A DNA stretch of 64,000 nt from Arthrobacter sp. ZGTC412 (GTDB lineage: Bacteria; Actinomycetota; Actinomycetes; Actinomycetales; Micrococcaceae). Positions within the stretch are counted from its first letter, which is position 1. Each line of letters begins with the position of its first letter. A model generated the notes under the pieces. That model was not told the DNA's origin. It saw only the letters and a program-made list of their open reading frames with translations, and ran no database searches. Location of the stretch: assembly GCF_002929215.1 (NCBI RefSeq), contig NZ_PJII01000006.1, forward strand, positions 62,001 to 126,000, read 5' to 3'. A program made the translations under genes and the position numbers. Shown piece after piece: positions 44,658-55,017 of this stretch.

Positions 44658-46305
44658 GCCCGCTTTCGTCGCCAAGACCAAGACAGGCCGGGTCACCGAC
44701 TTCGTCGATGCCCGTGTTGGCGGTTCCGGAATCCTCCGCGAATTCGGCCGCAAGGTCTTCCCGGACCACTGGTCCTTTATGTTCGGCGAAGTGGCACTGT
44801 ACTCCTTTGTCATCCTGCTCCTGTCCGGTACGTTCCTGACGTTCTTCTTTGATCCGTCCATGGCGGAGACCCACTACGACGGCTCCTATGTTCCGCTCAA
44901 GGGCGTTGAAATGTCCGTGGCGTACAGCTCGTCACTGGACATCTCCTTCGACGTCCGCGGCGGCCTGTTTATGCGCCAGGTCCACCACTGGGCGGCCCTG
45001 CTGTTCGTGGCTTCCATCGCCGTGCACATGCTAAGGGTCTTCTTCACCGGAGCCTTCCGCAGGCCGCGCGAAATGAACTGGGTTGTGGGCAGCGTCCTGC
45101 TGATCCTGGCGATGGCCGCCGGCTTCACCGGCTACTCCCTCCCCGATGACCTGCTCTCCGGCAACGGCCTGCGCATCATCGACGGTGTAATCAAGTCGAT
45201 TCCGATCGTCGGCACGTACATCTCGTTCTTCCTCTTTGGCGGAGAGTTCCCGGGCACTGCCATCATCGGCCGCCTGTACATGCTGCACATCCTGCTGGTG
45301 CCGGCACTGATCCTGCTGATGATCGTCCTGCACCTCTTTATGGTGGTCGTGCACAAGCACACCCAGTACCCCGGCCCCGGCCGCAACGACAACAACGTGG
45401 TCGGCTACCCTTTGGGCCCCGTCTACGCCGCCAAGGCCGGTGGATTCTTCTTCATCGTCTTCGGTGTACTGGCACTGATGGCCGGTTTCTTCACGATCAA
45501 CCCGATTTGGAACTATGGTCCTTACGACCCCTCCCCCGTGTCCGCCGGAACCCAGCCTGACTGGTACATCGGTTTTGTTGACGGCGCGCTGCGCCTGATG
45601 CCGGGCGTCATTGGAGACTTCCACTTCGAGTACGTGATCTTCGGCTACACCCTTACCCTGAACGTCCTGCTCCCGGCCCTGGTGCCGGCCGGCATCCTGT
45701 TCACCGTGATGTTTATGTACCCGTGGATTGAACGCTGGATCACCAAGGACGACCGTGAGCACCACGTCCTGGACCGTCCCCGCAACGCCCCGACGCGCAC
45801 AGCCATTGGTATGGCCGGATTCGTTTGGTACTGCGTGATGTGGGCTGCTGCAGGCTCCGACCTCATCGCCACCCACTTCGGCGTTTCGCTCAATGACGTC
45901 ACGTACTGGCTGCGCGCCTTGTTCTTCATTGGCCCGATCATTGCCTTCATCGTCACCAAGCGGGTGGCCCTGGCCCTTCAACGCAAGGACCGGGAAATCG
46001 CCCTCCACGGCCGCGAGACCGGACGCATTGTCCGCCTCCCGCACGGGGAGTTCATCGAGGTGCACGCACCGCTGGACGAGTACAAGCGCTACAAGCTGGT
46101 GGGCTTCGAGTCACCGAACGTTCTTCCGGCTGTGCCGAACGAGCACGGTGTAGTGACCCGCAAGGAGAAGCGCCGCGCGTTCCTCTCCAAGTGGTTCTTC
46201 GAGGACCGCGTTGCCCCGGCTACCCCTGCCGAGCTGGAAGCCGCCCACGGTCACGGCCACGCGGCAGTGGAAGCTCCTGAGGCTGCGAAGAGCCTGAGTC
46301 ACTAG
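44635..46305 (+). CDS. qcrB: cytochrome b subunit QcrB
   Basis: QcrB holds the two b haems and the quinol oxidation and reduction sites. The 556-residue protein has the haem-ligand helix motifs (RQVHHWAALLFVASIAVHMLR and the ILLMIVLHLFMVVVHKH stretch) and NPIWNYGPYDPSPVSAGTQPDWY. Its C-terminal extension rich in charged residues ends in GHGHAAVEAPEAAKS, an actinobacterial feature. ATG 44635 overlaps qcrA. A GC-rich hairpin at 46323-46364 ends the operon. Confidence 0.95.
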   Translation: MSAASTAEPAFVAKTKTGRVTDFVDARVGGSGILREFGRKVFPDHWSFMFGEVALYSFVILLLSGTFLTFFFDPSMAETHYDGSYVPLKGVEMSVAYSSSLDISFDVRGGLFMRQVHHWAALLFVASIAVHMLRVFFTGAFRRPREMNWVVGSVLLILAMAAGFTGYSLPDDLLSGNGLRIIDGVIKSIPIVGTYISFFLFGGEFPGTAIIGRLYMLHILLVPALILLMIVLHLFMVVVHKHTQYPGPGRNDNNVVGYPLGPVYAAKAGGFFFIVFGVLALMAGFFTINPIWNYGPYDPSPVSAGTQPDWYIGFVDGALRLMPGVIGDFHFEYVIFGYTLTLNVLLPALVPAGILFTVMFMYPWIERWITKDDREHHVLDRPRNAPTRTAIGMAGFVWYCVMWAAAGSDLIATHFGVSLNDVTYWLRALFFIGPIIAFIVTKRVALALQRKDREIALHGRETGRIVRLPHGEFIEVHAPLDEYKRYKLVGFESPNVLPAVPNEHGVVTRKEKRRAFLSKWFFEDRVAPATPAELEAAHGHGHAAVEAPEAAKSLSH

Positions 46306-46322
46306 GCACAACGCTTCGTTCG

Positions 46323-46364
46323 AACACGGAAGGACCGGTCCAAAAGGACCGGGCCTTCCGTGTT
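46323..46364 (+). terminator. terminator of ctaE-qcrCAB
   Basis: A long stem beginning AACACGGAAGG with GGTCC/GGACC around an AAAA loop lies 18 bases after qcrB. It is probably bidirectional with the convergent GntR gene. Confidence 0.8.
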
Positions 46365-46427
46365 CCCGCTCCCACGGCGGGGGCTGTTGTGGCGCGGGAG
46401 GGCCTTACGATCCCTGCAAAGCGGTGC

Positions 46428-47198
46428 TCAGTGGCTACGGGACCGCCGCGCACCCGGGCGCTGCAACGGGACCCACAACTTGTACCGGTCGGCACGGTAA
46501 TAGGAGACGGAATAGTCCACCATTGTCCGTGCAACAAATGCGTGGCGCTGGATCTTAAGCAACGGTGATCCGACTTCCACGTTGAGCAGCCGTGCCGTGG
46601 ACGGCGAAGCTGCGGTCGCCTCGATCATGTCCTCCCCCCACTCCATCACCAGGCCGTACTGCTCGCTTAGCACGTTGTACAGCGAGGTGGGCGGCTCGCC
46701 GTCCAGCAGGCCGGGAACACGGTGGGCAGGAATGAAGTTCTCGTCCACGCTCATGGGCTCGCCGTCAGCCAAGAGCAGCCGCCGGAAGCGGACCAGAGGC
46801 GTTCCCTCGTCCAGTTGGAGCTCCCGGGCCAGGAAAGCGCTGGCGCCGATCTGTTCGAAGCTGAGAACTTTCGCCGCAGGAACCATGCCGCGGCGCTGCA
46901 TCTCCTCGCTGTATGACGTCAGCTTCACCTGCAGGTCCAGCTTTGGCCGGCGCACAAAAGTGCCAAGGCCCACTACGCGCTCAATGACTTCTTCACCCAC
47001 CAGCGCATCGATCGCCTGCCGCACGGTCATCCGCGCCAGGCCAAAGCGCTCGGCGAGGTCACGCTCGGAAGGCAGCGCAGAACCCGGCCGGCATGATTCG
47101 GCAATGTAGGTGCGGAGGATCTCCCGCAGCTGGACGTAAATCGCAGTTCCGCTGGTACGGTCGATTTCGCCGGTTATGGCCCCGGCGCTACCTGCCAT
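46428..47198 (-). CDS. DasR-like GntR/HutC-family transcriptional regulator
   Basis: The 256-residue protein has a winged helix with recognition segment PSERDLAERFGLARMTVRQ (about 43-61) and a UTRA effector domain (VKLTSYSEEMQRRGMVP, PLVRFRRLLLADGEPMSVDE, and a late VDYSVSYYRADRYKLWVPL). The two UTRA stretches and the final DRYK are close to Streptomyces DasR, which senses GlcN-phosphates and represses PTS and chitin genes. A palindromic dre-type site lies in the 165-base gap before the divergent ptsH, supporting the same role. GGGGAG precedes ATG 47198. Effector not determined. Confidence 0.8.
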   Translation of the reverse strand: MAGSAGAITGEIDRTSGTAIYVQLREILRTYIAESCRPGSALPSERDLAERFGLARMTVRQAIDALVGEEVIERVVGLGTFVRRPKLDLQVKLTSYSEEMQRRGMVPAAKVLSFEQIGASAFLARELQLDEGTPLVRFRRLLLADGEPMSVDENFIPAHRVPGLLDGEPPTSLYNVLSEQYGLVMEWGEDMIEATAASPSTARLLNVEVGSPLLKIQRHAFVARTMVDYSVSYYRADRYKLWVPLQRPGARRSRSH

Positions 47199-47243
47199 GG
47201 CTTGTCTCCCCTGGGTTCAAGTTCACCTTGCCATTTTAGGGCA

Positions 47244-47253
47244 GGTCTAGACC
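47244..47253. promoter_or_regulatory. dre-type operator between GntR gene and ptsH
   Basis: GGTCTAGACC is a perfect palindrome at the heart of the Streptomyces dre consensus (TGGTCTAGACCA). It lies 45 bases upstream of the regulator start and 110 before ptsH, so the DasR-like protein may control both. Confidence 0.65.
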
Positions 47254-47363
47254 ACCGTCTGCCAGAGGCGGTGCCCATTCGGGGAACCGGCATTCAGCCC
47301 GCTATATTGGACAGGAAAATTTCATCACCCGACGGATGGGGCCGTCATAAAGAAGGAGTCCCG

Positions 47364-47657
47364 TTGCCTACATACAAGGCCGTGGTCGCAGCCCCTATCG
47401 GGCTGCATGCACGCCCGGCAGCAGTATTCGTCAGGGCGGTTACTGATACCGGGCTTCCCGTGACCATCACCAAACCGGGCACCTGTGGAGTGGATGCCCG
47501 TTCGCTTCTTCAAGTGATGACGGCTGACTTTCATCATGGCTGCGAAGTGGAACTGGGCATCGAGGATTCGGTGCTTAGCGGCGCCCTGAGTGAGGCCAAG
47601 GCAGAGAAGGCCCTCCGGGCCCTCGGCGAGCTGCTGGAGTCACAGGGGGCCGAATAG
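47364..47657 (+). CDS. ptsH: phosphocarrier protein HPr
   Basis: HPr relays phosphate from enzyme I to sugar-specific EIIA proteins. The 97-residue protein has the active-site H15 in GLHARPAA, and Ser47 in the regulatory-serine region. AAGGAG lies six bases before TTG 47364; starting there puts His at the standard position 15, while the longer frame from 47202 crosses the regulator promoter. Enzyme I is not in the window. The dre palindrome upstream suggests control by the divergent DasR-like protein. Confidence 0.93.
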   Translation: MPTYKAVVAAPIGLHARPAAVFVRAVTDTGLPVTITKPGTCGVDARSLLQVMTADFHHGCEVELGIEDSVLSGALSEAKAEKALRALGELLESQGAE

Positions 47658-47733
47658 GCCCCGTGTGAGGTGCCATTCTGTCTTCGGCCCGTGCCCGGCT
47701 GGCCGTTCCAGGTATCAGGCACGGGACAACACC

Positions 47734-47787
47734 AAGAATAACGACGACGGGCCCCACCAAAAGGTGGGGCCCGTCGTCGTTATTCTT
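47734..47787. terminator. 25-bp bidirectional terminator
   Basis: A perfect 25-bp stem (starting AAGAATAACGACGACGGG) with AAAA loop lies between ptsH and the convergent ctaF gene. It is followed by GTTTTG on the + strand. Confidence 0.85.
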
Positions 47788-47794
47788 GTTTTGC

Positions 47795-48196
47795 CTAGTG
47801 GGCGTGGTCGCCGCGGCTGTATTCGTAAACCCAGCCAATGAGTGCCACAACAGCCAGGCCGGCCCCGATGTACACGATCCAGAAACCTACTGCCAGGCCC
47901 AGGAAACCTGTCGCGCAAGCCAGGCCGAGGACCAGCGGCCACCAGCTCCAGGGGCTGAAGTGCCCCTGCTCACCGGCGCCCTCGTGGATCTCGGCATCGC
48001 TCCGGTCTTCCGGGCGAAGTCCGACGCGCTTGCCGGTGAAACCGAGGTACCCGCCGATCATGCCGGCGAGGCCGCCGACCAGGAGGATTCCGAGGATACC
48101 GACCCATTCACCCCAGTCGGTGAGGAAGCCGTAAATCACCGAGACCGGTACGAAGAAGAAGACTCCGGAACCAAAGATCCATGACTCAATTTTCAC
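47795..48196 (-). CDS. ctaF: cytochrome c oxidase subunit IV CtaF
   Basis: This small membrane subunit of the actinobacterial aa3 oxidase has 133 residues and four hydrophobic helices ([74 protein letters not shown]). Between helices 2 and 3 is the charged loop [17 protein letters not shown] that is typical. The ctaD stop overlaps its start by four bases (ATGA). It ends the ctaC-ctaD-ctaF operon. Confidence 0.93.
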   Translation of the reverse strand: MKIESWIFGSGVFFFVPVSVIYGFLTDWGEWVGILGILLVGGLAGMIGGYLGFTGKRVGLRPEDRSDAEIHEGAGEQGHFSPWSWWPLVLGLACATGFLGLAVGFWIVYIGAGLAVVALIGWVYEYSRGDHAH

Positions 48197-49920
48197 TGTG
48201 CAGTGTCCTTCTGGTCGGCGTTACCGAGCGTTGAGGCTGCGGGAGCCGGTGACTCGACAGTGTGGACCTGTCGAAGCTCGGGGTGGTGCAGGTCCAGCGC
48301 TGGGCGCTCCGAACGGATCCGGGGCAGCGAGGTGAAGTTGTGCCGCGGCGGCGGGCAGGACGTGGCCCACTCCAGCGAGGCGCCGAAGCCCCAGGGATCG
48401 TCGACCTCTACCCGTTCGGCGCTGCGCCAGGTGATGTAGACATTCCAGAAGAATGGAATCAGTGAGGCTCCGAGGACAAACGAGGCAACCGTAGAGAACT
48501 GGTTCATCCAGGTGAAGTTGTCCTCCACCAGGTAGTCCGCGTAACGACGGGGCATGCCCTCAACACCAAGCCAGTGCTGGATCAGGAACGTGCCGTGGAA
48601 GCCCAGGAACAGCATCCAGAAGTGGATTTTGCCCAGGCGCTCGTTCAGCATCTTGCCGGTCCACTTGGGCCACCAGAAGTAGAACCCTGCGAACATCGCG
48701 AACACCACGGTGCCGAACACCACGTAGTGGAAGTGTGCCACCACGAAGTAGGAGTCAGAGACGTGGAAGTCCAGCGGCGGAGAGGCCAGGATGATGCCGG
48801 TGAGGCCGCCGAAAAGGAACGTGATCAGGAACCCGATACTCCACAGCATTGGGGTCTCAAAAGTGATTGAGCCCCGCCACATGGTCCCGATCCAGTTGAA
48901 GAACTTCACGCCCGTCGGAACCGCGATAAGCATGGTCATAAACGCGAAGAACGGCAGCAGCACCGCGCCAGTGACGTACATGTGGTGGGCCCACACCGTT
49001 ACGGACAAGGCAGCAATCGCGATCGTGGCGTAGACCAGGCCCTTGTAACCGAAGATCGGTTTGCGGCTGAACACCGGGAAGATCTCCGAGACGATGCCGA
49101 AGAACGGCAGCGCGATGATGTAAACCTCGGGGTGGCCGAAGAACCAGAACAGGTGCTGCCAGAGCACTGCACCGCCGTTTTCCGGATCGAAGATGTGCGC
49201 ACCGAAGCGGCGGTCTGCACCAAGGGCGAACAATGCAGCGGCCAGCGGCGGGAATGCCATGAGCACGAGGATGGCCGTGACCAGGGTGTTCCAGGTGAAT
49301 ATCGGCATCCGCCACATGGTCATGCCGGGAGCACGCATGCAGATGATGGTGGTGATGAAGTTGACCGCACCGAGGATCGTTCCGAACCCGGACAGCGCCA
49401 GGCCGAACACCCACAGGTCCCCACCAATGCCGGGGCTGAAGGTGGTGTTGGACAGCGGAGCGTAAGCGAACCAGCCAAAGGAGGCTGCACCCTGCGGGGT
49501 GATGAAGCCGGACACCGCGATGGTGGAGCCGAACAGGAAGAACCAGAAGGCCAGCGCGTTCAGGCGCGGGAAGGCAACGTCCGGCGCACCGATCTGCAGC
49601 GGCATGATCACGTTTGCGAAGCCTGCGAAGAGCGGGGTGGCGAACATCAGGAGCATCACGGTGCCGTGCATCGTGAACAGCTGGTTGTACTGCTCTTTGG
49701 TCTGCAGGATCTGCATGCCGGGTTCAAACAGCTCAGCGCGGATGAGCAACGCCATCACGCCGCCAAGGCAGAAAAACACAAACGAGGCAATCAGGTACAT
49801 GTACCCGATGGTCTTGTGGTCGGTGGAGGTGATCCAGTTGACGACGATGCGTCCCTTGGATTTGGGAACCACGGGAGCGGTGAGCACTCCGGTGGGTGCG
49901 GATTGAGTGTACGTAGCCAC
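48193..49920 (-). CDS. ctaD: cytochrome c oxidase subunit I CtaD
   Basis: CtaD holds haem a, haem a3 and CuB and reduces oxygen. The 575-residue, twelve-helix protein has the low-spin haem His in the early [14 protein letters not shown] stretch. [19 protein letters not shown] gives the CuB His and cross-linked Tyr, and WAHHMYVTG and [15 protein letters not shown] supply further haem/CuB His. The C-terminus is Pro- and Arg-rich. GTG 49920 has GGGGAG upstream. ctaC lies ten bases upstream; ctaF overlaps downstream. Confidence 0.96.
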   Translation of the reverse strand: MATYTQSAPTGVLTAPVVPKSKGRIVVNWITSTDHKTIGYMYLIASFVFFCLGGVMALLIRAELFEPGMQILQTKEQYNQLFTMHGTVMLLMFATPLFAGFANVIMPLQIGAPDVAFPRLNALAFWFFLFGSTIAVSGFITPQGAASFGWFAYAPLSNTTFSPGIGGDLWVFGLALSGFGTILGAVNFITTIICMRAPGMTMWRMPIFTWNTLVTAILVLMAFPPLAAALFALGADRRFGAHIFDPENGGAVLWQHLFWFFGHPEVYIIALPFFGIVSEIFPVFSRKPIFGYKGLVYATIAIAALSVTVWAHHMYVTGAVLLPFFAFMTMLIAVPTGVKFFNWIGTMWRGSITFETPMLWSIGFLITFLFGGLTGIILASPPLDFHVSDSYFVVAHFHYVVFGTVVFAMFAGFYFWWPKWTGKMLNERLGKIHFWMLFLGFHGTFLIQHWLGVEGMPRRYADYLVEDNFTWMNQFSTVASFVLGASLIPFFWNVYITWRSAERVEVDDPWGFGASLEWATSCPPPRHNFTSLPRIRSERPALDLHHPELRQVHTVESPAPAASTLGNADQKDTAQ

Positions 49921-49930
49921 GTCGCTCCCC

Positions 49931-50803
49931 TTACTTAATTTCGTTCAGGTTCGGATTGCGGTCGTACTCCACACCGAGGAGGCCCGTGTTGCCAGCTGCC
50001 TTGAGCTCATCCAGGTGTGCCTGGAATTCAGCTTCCGACACCACCTTGACGCGGAACAGCATTTCCGAGTGGTACTCGCCGCAGAGCTCGGCGCACTTGC
50101 CGTCGTAGGTGCCCTCTGCAGTGGGGGTAAACCGGATGTAGTTGGTCTTGCCCGGGATCATGTCGCGCTTCTGCAGGAAGGCAGGAACCCAGAAGGAGTG
50201 GATCACGTCGCGTGAGTTGAGCTCGAGGTCCACTGACTTGTTGACGGGCAAGTACAGCGTGGGGAGCTGTTCCTTGTCGATCGTGTTGCCAGTCAGGTGC
50301 GCCTGGACACCAGCCTCGTGGACGTCTTCTTCGATGACGTCGCCGGCCTTGTAGTTGAAGTCCCAGGCCCACTGCTTGCCGCGGACATCGACAACGACGT
50401 CGGCGGGCTGTGACCGGTCATCAATGGCCTGCTGGTCACGGTCCGTGAAGTAGAAGAACACCAGAACCATAAAGAGCGGAATGGTCAGGTAGAACACTTC
50501 GAGCGGAAGGTTGAAGCTTGTCTGGCGCGGGAAGCCCACGGTGCCCTTACGGCGCCGGTAGGCCACGAGGCACCAAACGATCAGGCCCCAGGTAATGATG
50601 CCCACAACCAAGGCGGCGATCCATGAGTTGACCCAGAGGTCCATGATGCGGTCGCTGTTGCTGGTGGTGCCACGTTCCGTGGGCAGCCACCCTTTCTCTA
50701 CCTCTGGCGAACATCCGGTCAAAACCAACGCGCCGGCAATTGCCAAGCTTGTGATCGTGGTGATCGTTTTGCGTCGGCTGCCGGTTCGGTTCTGCGAACT
50801 CAC
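49931..50803 (-). CDS. ctaC: cytochrome c oxidase subunit II CtaC (lipoprotein)
   Basis: CtaC brings electrons to CtaD through the CuA centre. The 290-residue precursor has a signal peptide with lipobox VLTGC, two membrane helices ([37 protein letters not shown]) and the CuA motif [12 protein letters not shown]. The His ligand is in [13 protein letters not shown] 50803 follows AGGAAGG by seven bases. A 74-base hairpin separates it from the erpA-like gene upstream. Confidence 0.95.
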   Translation of the reverse strand: MSSQNRTGSRRKTITTITSLAIAGALVLTGCSPEVEKGWLPTERGTTSNSDRIMDLWVNSWIAALVVGIITWGLIVWCLVAYRRRKGTVGFPRQTSFNLPLEVFYLTIPLFMVLVFFYFTDRDQQAIDDRSQPADVVVDVRGKQWAWDFNYKAGDVIEEDVHEAGVQAHLTGNTIDKEQLPTLYLPVNKSVDLELNSRDVIHSFWVPAFLQKRDMIPGKTNYIRFTPTAEGTYDGKCAELCGEYHSEMLFRVKVVSEAEFQAHLDELKAAGNTGLLGVEYDRNPNLNEIK

Positions 50804-50909
50804 AGACGGCCCTTCCTACTTGTTGCTGCTGTTGTCCGGGCAGCCATCGGCGCCGCGGGCACACTAAAAGTTTTACTACTCGGTGTAGAGCTTACCGCTC
50901 CCCCGGGCG

Positions 50910-50983
50910 TTTCGCCCACACGTCGGCGCCGTGCCTGTCTCCGTTTTGAACGGCAGGAAGCGCGGCGCCGGCGTCGGGCGAAA
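50910..50983. other. 74-base near-perfect hairpin between erpA and ctaC
   Basis: The outer stem is TTTCGCCC/GGGCGAAA (8 bp), then a 12-bp stem ACGTCGGCGCCG with one G-U pair, then CCTG/CAGG and CCGTT/AACGG around a TTG loop. It begins eight bases after the erpA stop. It may be a terminator without a T-tract or a regulatory RNA element. Part of its arm can also form GGGCG-TTT-CGCCC with adjacent bases. Confidence 0.7.
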
Positions 50984-50991
50984 TAACCGGC

Positions 50992-51381
50992 TTAGTGGAA
51001 GGAGTCTCCACAGGCGCAGGAGCCGCCGGCGTTCGGGTTGTCGATGGTGAAGCCCTGCTTGGCGATGGTGTCCTCAAAGTCGATGCTGGCACCGCTGAGG
51101 TAGGGAACGCTCATTTTGTCCACAACAACTTCGACGCCGTCGTAATCCCGGACAGCGTCTCCGTCCAGGAGCCTCTCGTCGAAGTAGAGCTGGTAGATCA
51201 GTCCTGAGCAGCCGCCAGGCTGCACAGCAACCCGGAGCCGCAGATCCGTGCGGCCTTCCTGCTCGAGAAGACTGCGGACCTTGCCTGCCGCGACGTCGGT
51301 CAGGTTGACCTCGTGGACGGGCAGTTCTTCACTGGCCGCGCTGGTGGTCTGGGTGCTGTTCTCATTGGTTGCGGTGCTCAT
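50992..51381 (-). CDS. erpA: A-type iron-sulfur carrier (ErpA/IscA-like)
   Basis: This HesB-domain protein delivers Fe-S clusters to apoproteins. The 129 residues include the three conserved Cys: C58 in VQPGGCSGL, and C122 and C124 in SCACGDSF. The first 23 residues are a Ser/Thr-rich extension. AAGAAGG lies nine bases before ATG 51381. Its position upstream of the oxidase genes, in the same direction, is common in actinobacteria; the hairpin between them suggests separate transcripts. Confidence 0.88.
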   Translation of the reverse strand: MSTATNENSTQTTSAASEELPVHEVNLTDVAAGKVRSLLEQEGRTDLRLRVAVQPGGCSGLIYQLYFDERLLDGDAVRDYDGVEVVVDKMSVPYLSGASIDFEDTIAKQGFTIDNPNAGGSCACGDSFH

Positions 51382-51595
51382 TGGCCTACCTTCTTAGGAC
51401 GGTCTGGCGGCTCCGCGCCAGCGGTGCCTGCCCCTACGGATTCGGTATGGGCTATAGCTACATGCTACGCGTGGCGCACCTGTAGCTCTAACTCCTGACG
51501 TAACCATGGAAGGCCCTTCCTTGTTCCCGCCGTGCCACTTCCGGGCCACTTCCGGGCCACCGCTTCAAGCGCCGCCGTTTGAGTACCGCCGGTTC

Positions 51596-53035
51596 CTAGA
51601 GGCCGTCGTTCAGGCGGGACAGCAACAATGCTTCCGCGAGGATGGCTTTCCGGAAATCGCCAAGGTGCAGTGACTCGTTGGCGCTGTGCGCCCTGGAGTC
51701 CGGGTCTTCCACACCCGTCACCAGGATCTGCACGTCCGGGTAGACCTCCGTGAGGTCGGCAATAAACGGAATGGAGCCGCCGATTCCTGTCTCCACTGCC
51801 TGAACGCCCCAAGCCTCTCCCAGGGCCCACATTGCCAGCCCGGCGGCGGCCGAAGAAGTGTCCGTTTGGAAGGGGTTGCCGCTTTCTCCAGGCGTGAAGG
51901 TGACTTTGGCTCCGAAGGGAGCGTGCATCTCCACGTGCCTGCGGACGGCCTCCATCGCTTCTTCGGGGATCTGCCCCGGCGCCAGCCGCAGGCTGAACTT
52001 GGCCCGCGCCCTCGGCAGCAGCGTATTTGAAGCCACGTCCACGGCAGGTGCGTCAAAACCGATGATGGACAGCGCCGGCTTGGTCCAGAGCCGCGATGCA
52101 ATGCTGCCCGAGCCGGCGAGGCGGACGCCGTCGAGCACTGAAGCATCTGCGCGGTAGTCGGCCTCCGGGAACTCCACCGTCGCATTGTCGAAGGCGACGA
52201 GCCCCTGGATGGCGACGTTTCCGTCGTCGTCATGGAGGGTGGCGATCAGGCGGGACAACAGGGTGGGGGCATCCAAAACAGGTCCCCCGAACATTCCTGA
52301 ATGGACCGCGTGCTCCAGGACCTGGACTTCGATTGTCCCGTCCACCAGCCCCCGCAGGCTTGTTGTCAGGGCCGGAACGCCAACCTTCCAGTTGCTGGAA
52401 TCGGCGACGACGATGACATCAGCGCGGAGCAGGTCCCGGTGGGCCTCCAGGAAAGGACGGAACGTGGGAGAACCTGCTTCCTCCTCGCCCTCGATAAAGA
52501 ACGTCACACCGAGGCCCAGGCCGGCTCCCAAAACCTCAGAGGCCGCTGCATAGGCAGCGATGTGGGCCATGATGCCGGCTTTGTCATCCGCGGCGCCGCG
52601 GCCATAGAGGCGCCCGTCCTTCTCAACAGCGGTGAAGGGTGCGCTCCCCCACAACCCCTCGTCCCCCGCGGGCTGGACATCATGGTGCGCATAGAGCAGG
52701 ATGGTCGGCTTGCCGTCCGCGGCAGGCCGGCGGGCGACGACGGCGGGGCCGCCCGGAGTGCCGTCCGGCTTGTCGCAGCCCAGGATTTGCACCTCCTCAA
52801 GGCCCGTGGCGCGGAGGAGCTCTGCCACGGCTTCGGCGCTGCGTTCGAGCGGCGCACGGTCGAAACTGGGCCAGGCGATCCCCGGAATTGCGACCAGTTC
52901 TTTAAGGTGGGCCAGCGTGGCGTCATATGAGCGATCGATTGCTGCCCGGAGGTCGTCCGTGACGGAATTTGAGTTGAGGCCCAAAGGTGTGGGGCCGTCA
53001 ATGTTGTCGGGGGTAGTTGTTGCAGATGAGGTCAT
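51596..53035 (-). CDS. M20 family dipeptidase/peptidase
   Basis: The 479-residue protein has the M20 motifs: H118 in LLYAHHDVQPAGD, bridging D150 in GRGAADDKAGIMAH, E185-region in IEGEEEAGSP, and a lid/dimerisation domain near GGPVLDAPTLLSRL. The HHDVQP motif and length place it near PepV/CNDP-like dipeptidases. TAATGT lies eight bases before ATG 53035, a possible leaderless start. It is divergent from the DUF3043 gene and distinct from the M20 protein at 3139-4443. Confidence 0.87.
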   Translation of the reverse strand: MTSSATTTPDNIDGPTPLGLNSNSVTDDLRAAIDRSYDATLAHLKELVAIPGIAWPSFDRAPLERSAEAVAELLRATGLEEVQILGCDKPDGTPGGPAVVARRPAADGKPTILLYAHHDVQPAGDEGLWGSAPFTAVEKDGRLYGRGAADDKAGIMAHIAAYAAASEVLGAGLGLGVTFFIEGEEEAGSPTFRPFLEAHRDLLRADVIVVADSSNWKVGVPALTTSLRGLVDGTIEVQVLEHAVHSGMFGGPVLDAPTLLSRLIATLHDDDGNVAIQGLVAFDNATVEFPEADYRADASVLDGVRLAGSGSIASRLWTKPALSIIGFDAPAVDVASNTLLPRARAKFSLRLAPGQIPEEAMEAVRRHVEMHAPFGAKVTFTPGESGNPFQTDTSSAAAGLAMWALGEAWGVQAVETGIGGSIPFIADLTEVYPDVQILVTGVEDPDSRAHSANESLHLGDFRKAILAEALLLSRLNDGL

Positions 53036-53126
53036 GGCAAAAACATTACCCTCGTCACATTAAAGGCCATGGCCGCCCCGGCCGCGGGCAGGAGGGCCGG
53101 GCCGTCCCGCAAGGTATTCTGGTCAG

Positions 53127-53729
53127 GTGTTCGGACGTAAAAAGGAAGCGCCCTCGGCGCAGGAAATATCAGACCAGCTGGCTGCGGAAGCTGCGGCACG
53201 GCAGAACGGCATAGCCGGCAAAGGAGCCCCCACGCCAACCCGCAAGGCCCAGGAAGCTGCGCGCCGGCGCCCGTTGGTGCCGGAGGACCGCAAAGCGTCG
53301 AAGGCTGCCGAGCGCCAGGTCATCCAGGACCAGCGGCTCAAAATGCGCCAGGCCCTGGACACCGGTGATGAGAAGTTCCTGCCCCTGCGCGACAAGGGCC
53401 CCCAGAAGCGGTTTACCCGTGACTATGTGGACGCCAGGTTCAGCCTCGGGGAATACCTGATGTTCGGCGCCCTGGTATTTGTCCTGGTATCCCTGGTGGT
53501 GCCGGCGTCCAGCGACCTGATGATTTATGTTTTGGGCGGTTTTTGGGTGATGTTCCTGGCCGTCTTCGTAGACGTTTTCATCCTGTCCCGCAAGCTCCGC
53601 AAGCGGTTGACCGAAAAGTTCGGTGAGGTGGAGCGCGGCACCGTCTGGTACGGCTCCATGCGCTCCCTGCAGTTCCGGAAGCTGCGGCTGCCCAAGCCGC
53701 AGGTCAAGCGCGGACAGTACCCGGCCTGA
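53127..53729 (+). CDS. DUF3043 membrane protein
   Basis: The 200-residue actinobacterial protein has a basic N-terminal half (RKAQEAARRRPLVPEDRKASK), the RKEAPSAQEISDQLAAEAAAR region, and two helices (YLMFGALVFVLVSLVVP, LMIYVLGGFWVMFLAVFVDV) ending in a basic tail. Family DUF3043 has no known role. TATTCT (53115-53120) is six bases before GTG 53127, the leaderless pattern. A strong hairpin follows it. Confidence 0.83.
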   Translation: MFGRKKEAPSAQEISDQLAAEAAARQNGIAGKGAPTPTRKAQEAARRRPLVPEDRKASKAAERQVIQDQRLKMRQALDTGDEKFLPLRDKGPQKRFTRDYVDARFSLGEYLMFGALVFVLVSLVVPASSDLMIYVLGGFWVMFLAVFVDVFILSRKLRKRLTEKFGEVERGTVWYGSMRSLQFRKLRLPKPQVKRGQYPA

Positions 53730-53757
53730 CGTCTTCCTGCGTCCCCCTTCAACAGAT

Positions 53758-53794
53758 AACGAAACCCCGGCGGAATTTCCGCCGGGGTTTCGTT
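53758..53794. terminator. bidirectional terminator
   Basis: A 16-18-bp stem starting AACGAAACCCCGGCGG lies between DUF3043 and the convergent pyrD, with a short AT-rich loop. Confidence 0.85.
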
Positions 53795-53855
53795 GCAGCT
53801 GGCTGGGTGCTGGCTGCAAGCTACGGGCGTGGCCGCTCCAGCGCGCCGGCGCCGC

Positions 53856-54926
<1,071 letters not shown>

Positions 54927-55017
54927 GCCTCCAGTCTTCCGTCTTGGCGGGCACACACCAAAATGAGCACGCACCAAAATGACGCACACTGTTCCGCTGG
55001 CGGAATAGCATAAAGCC

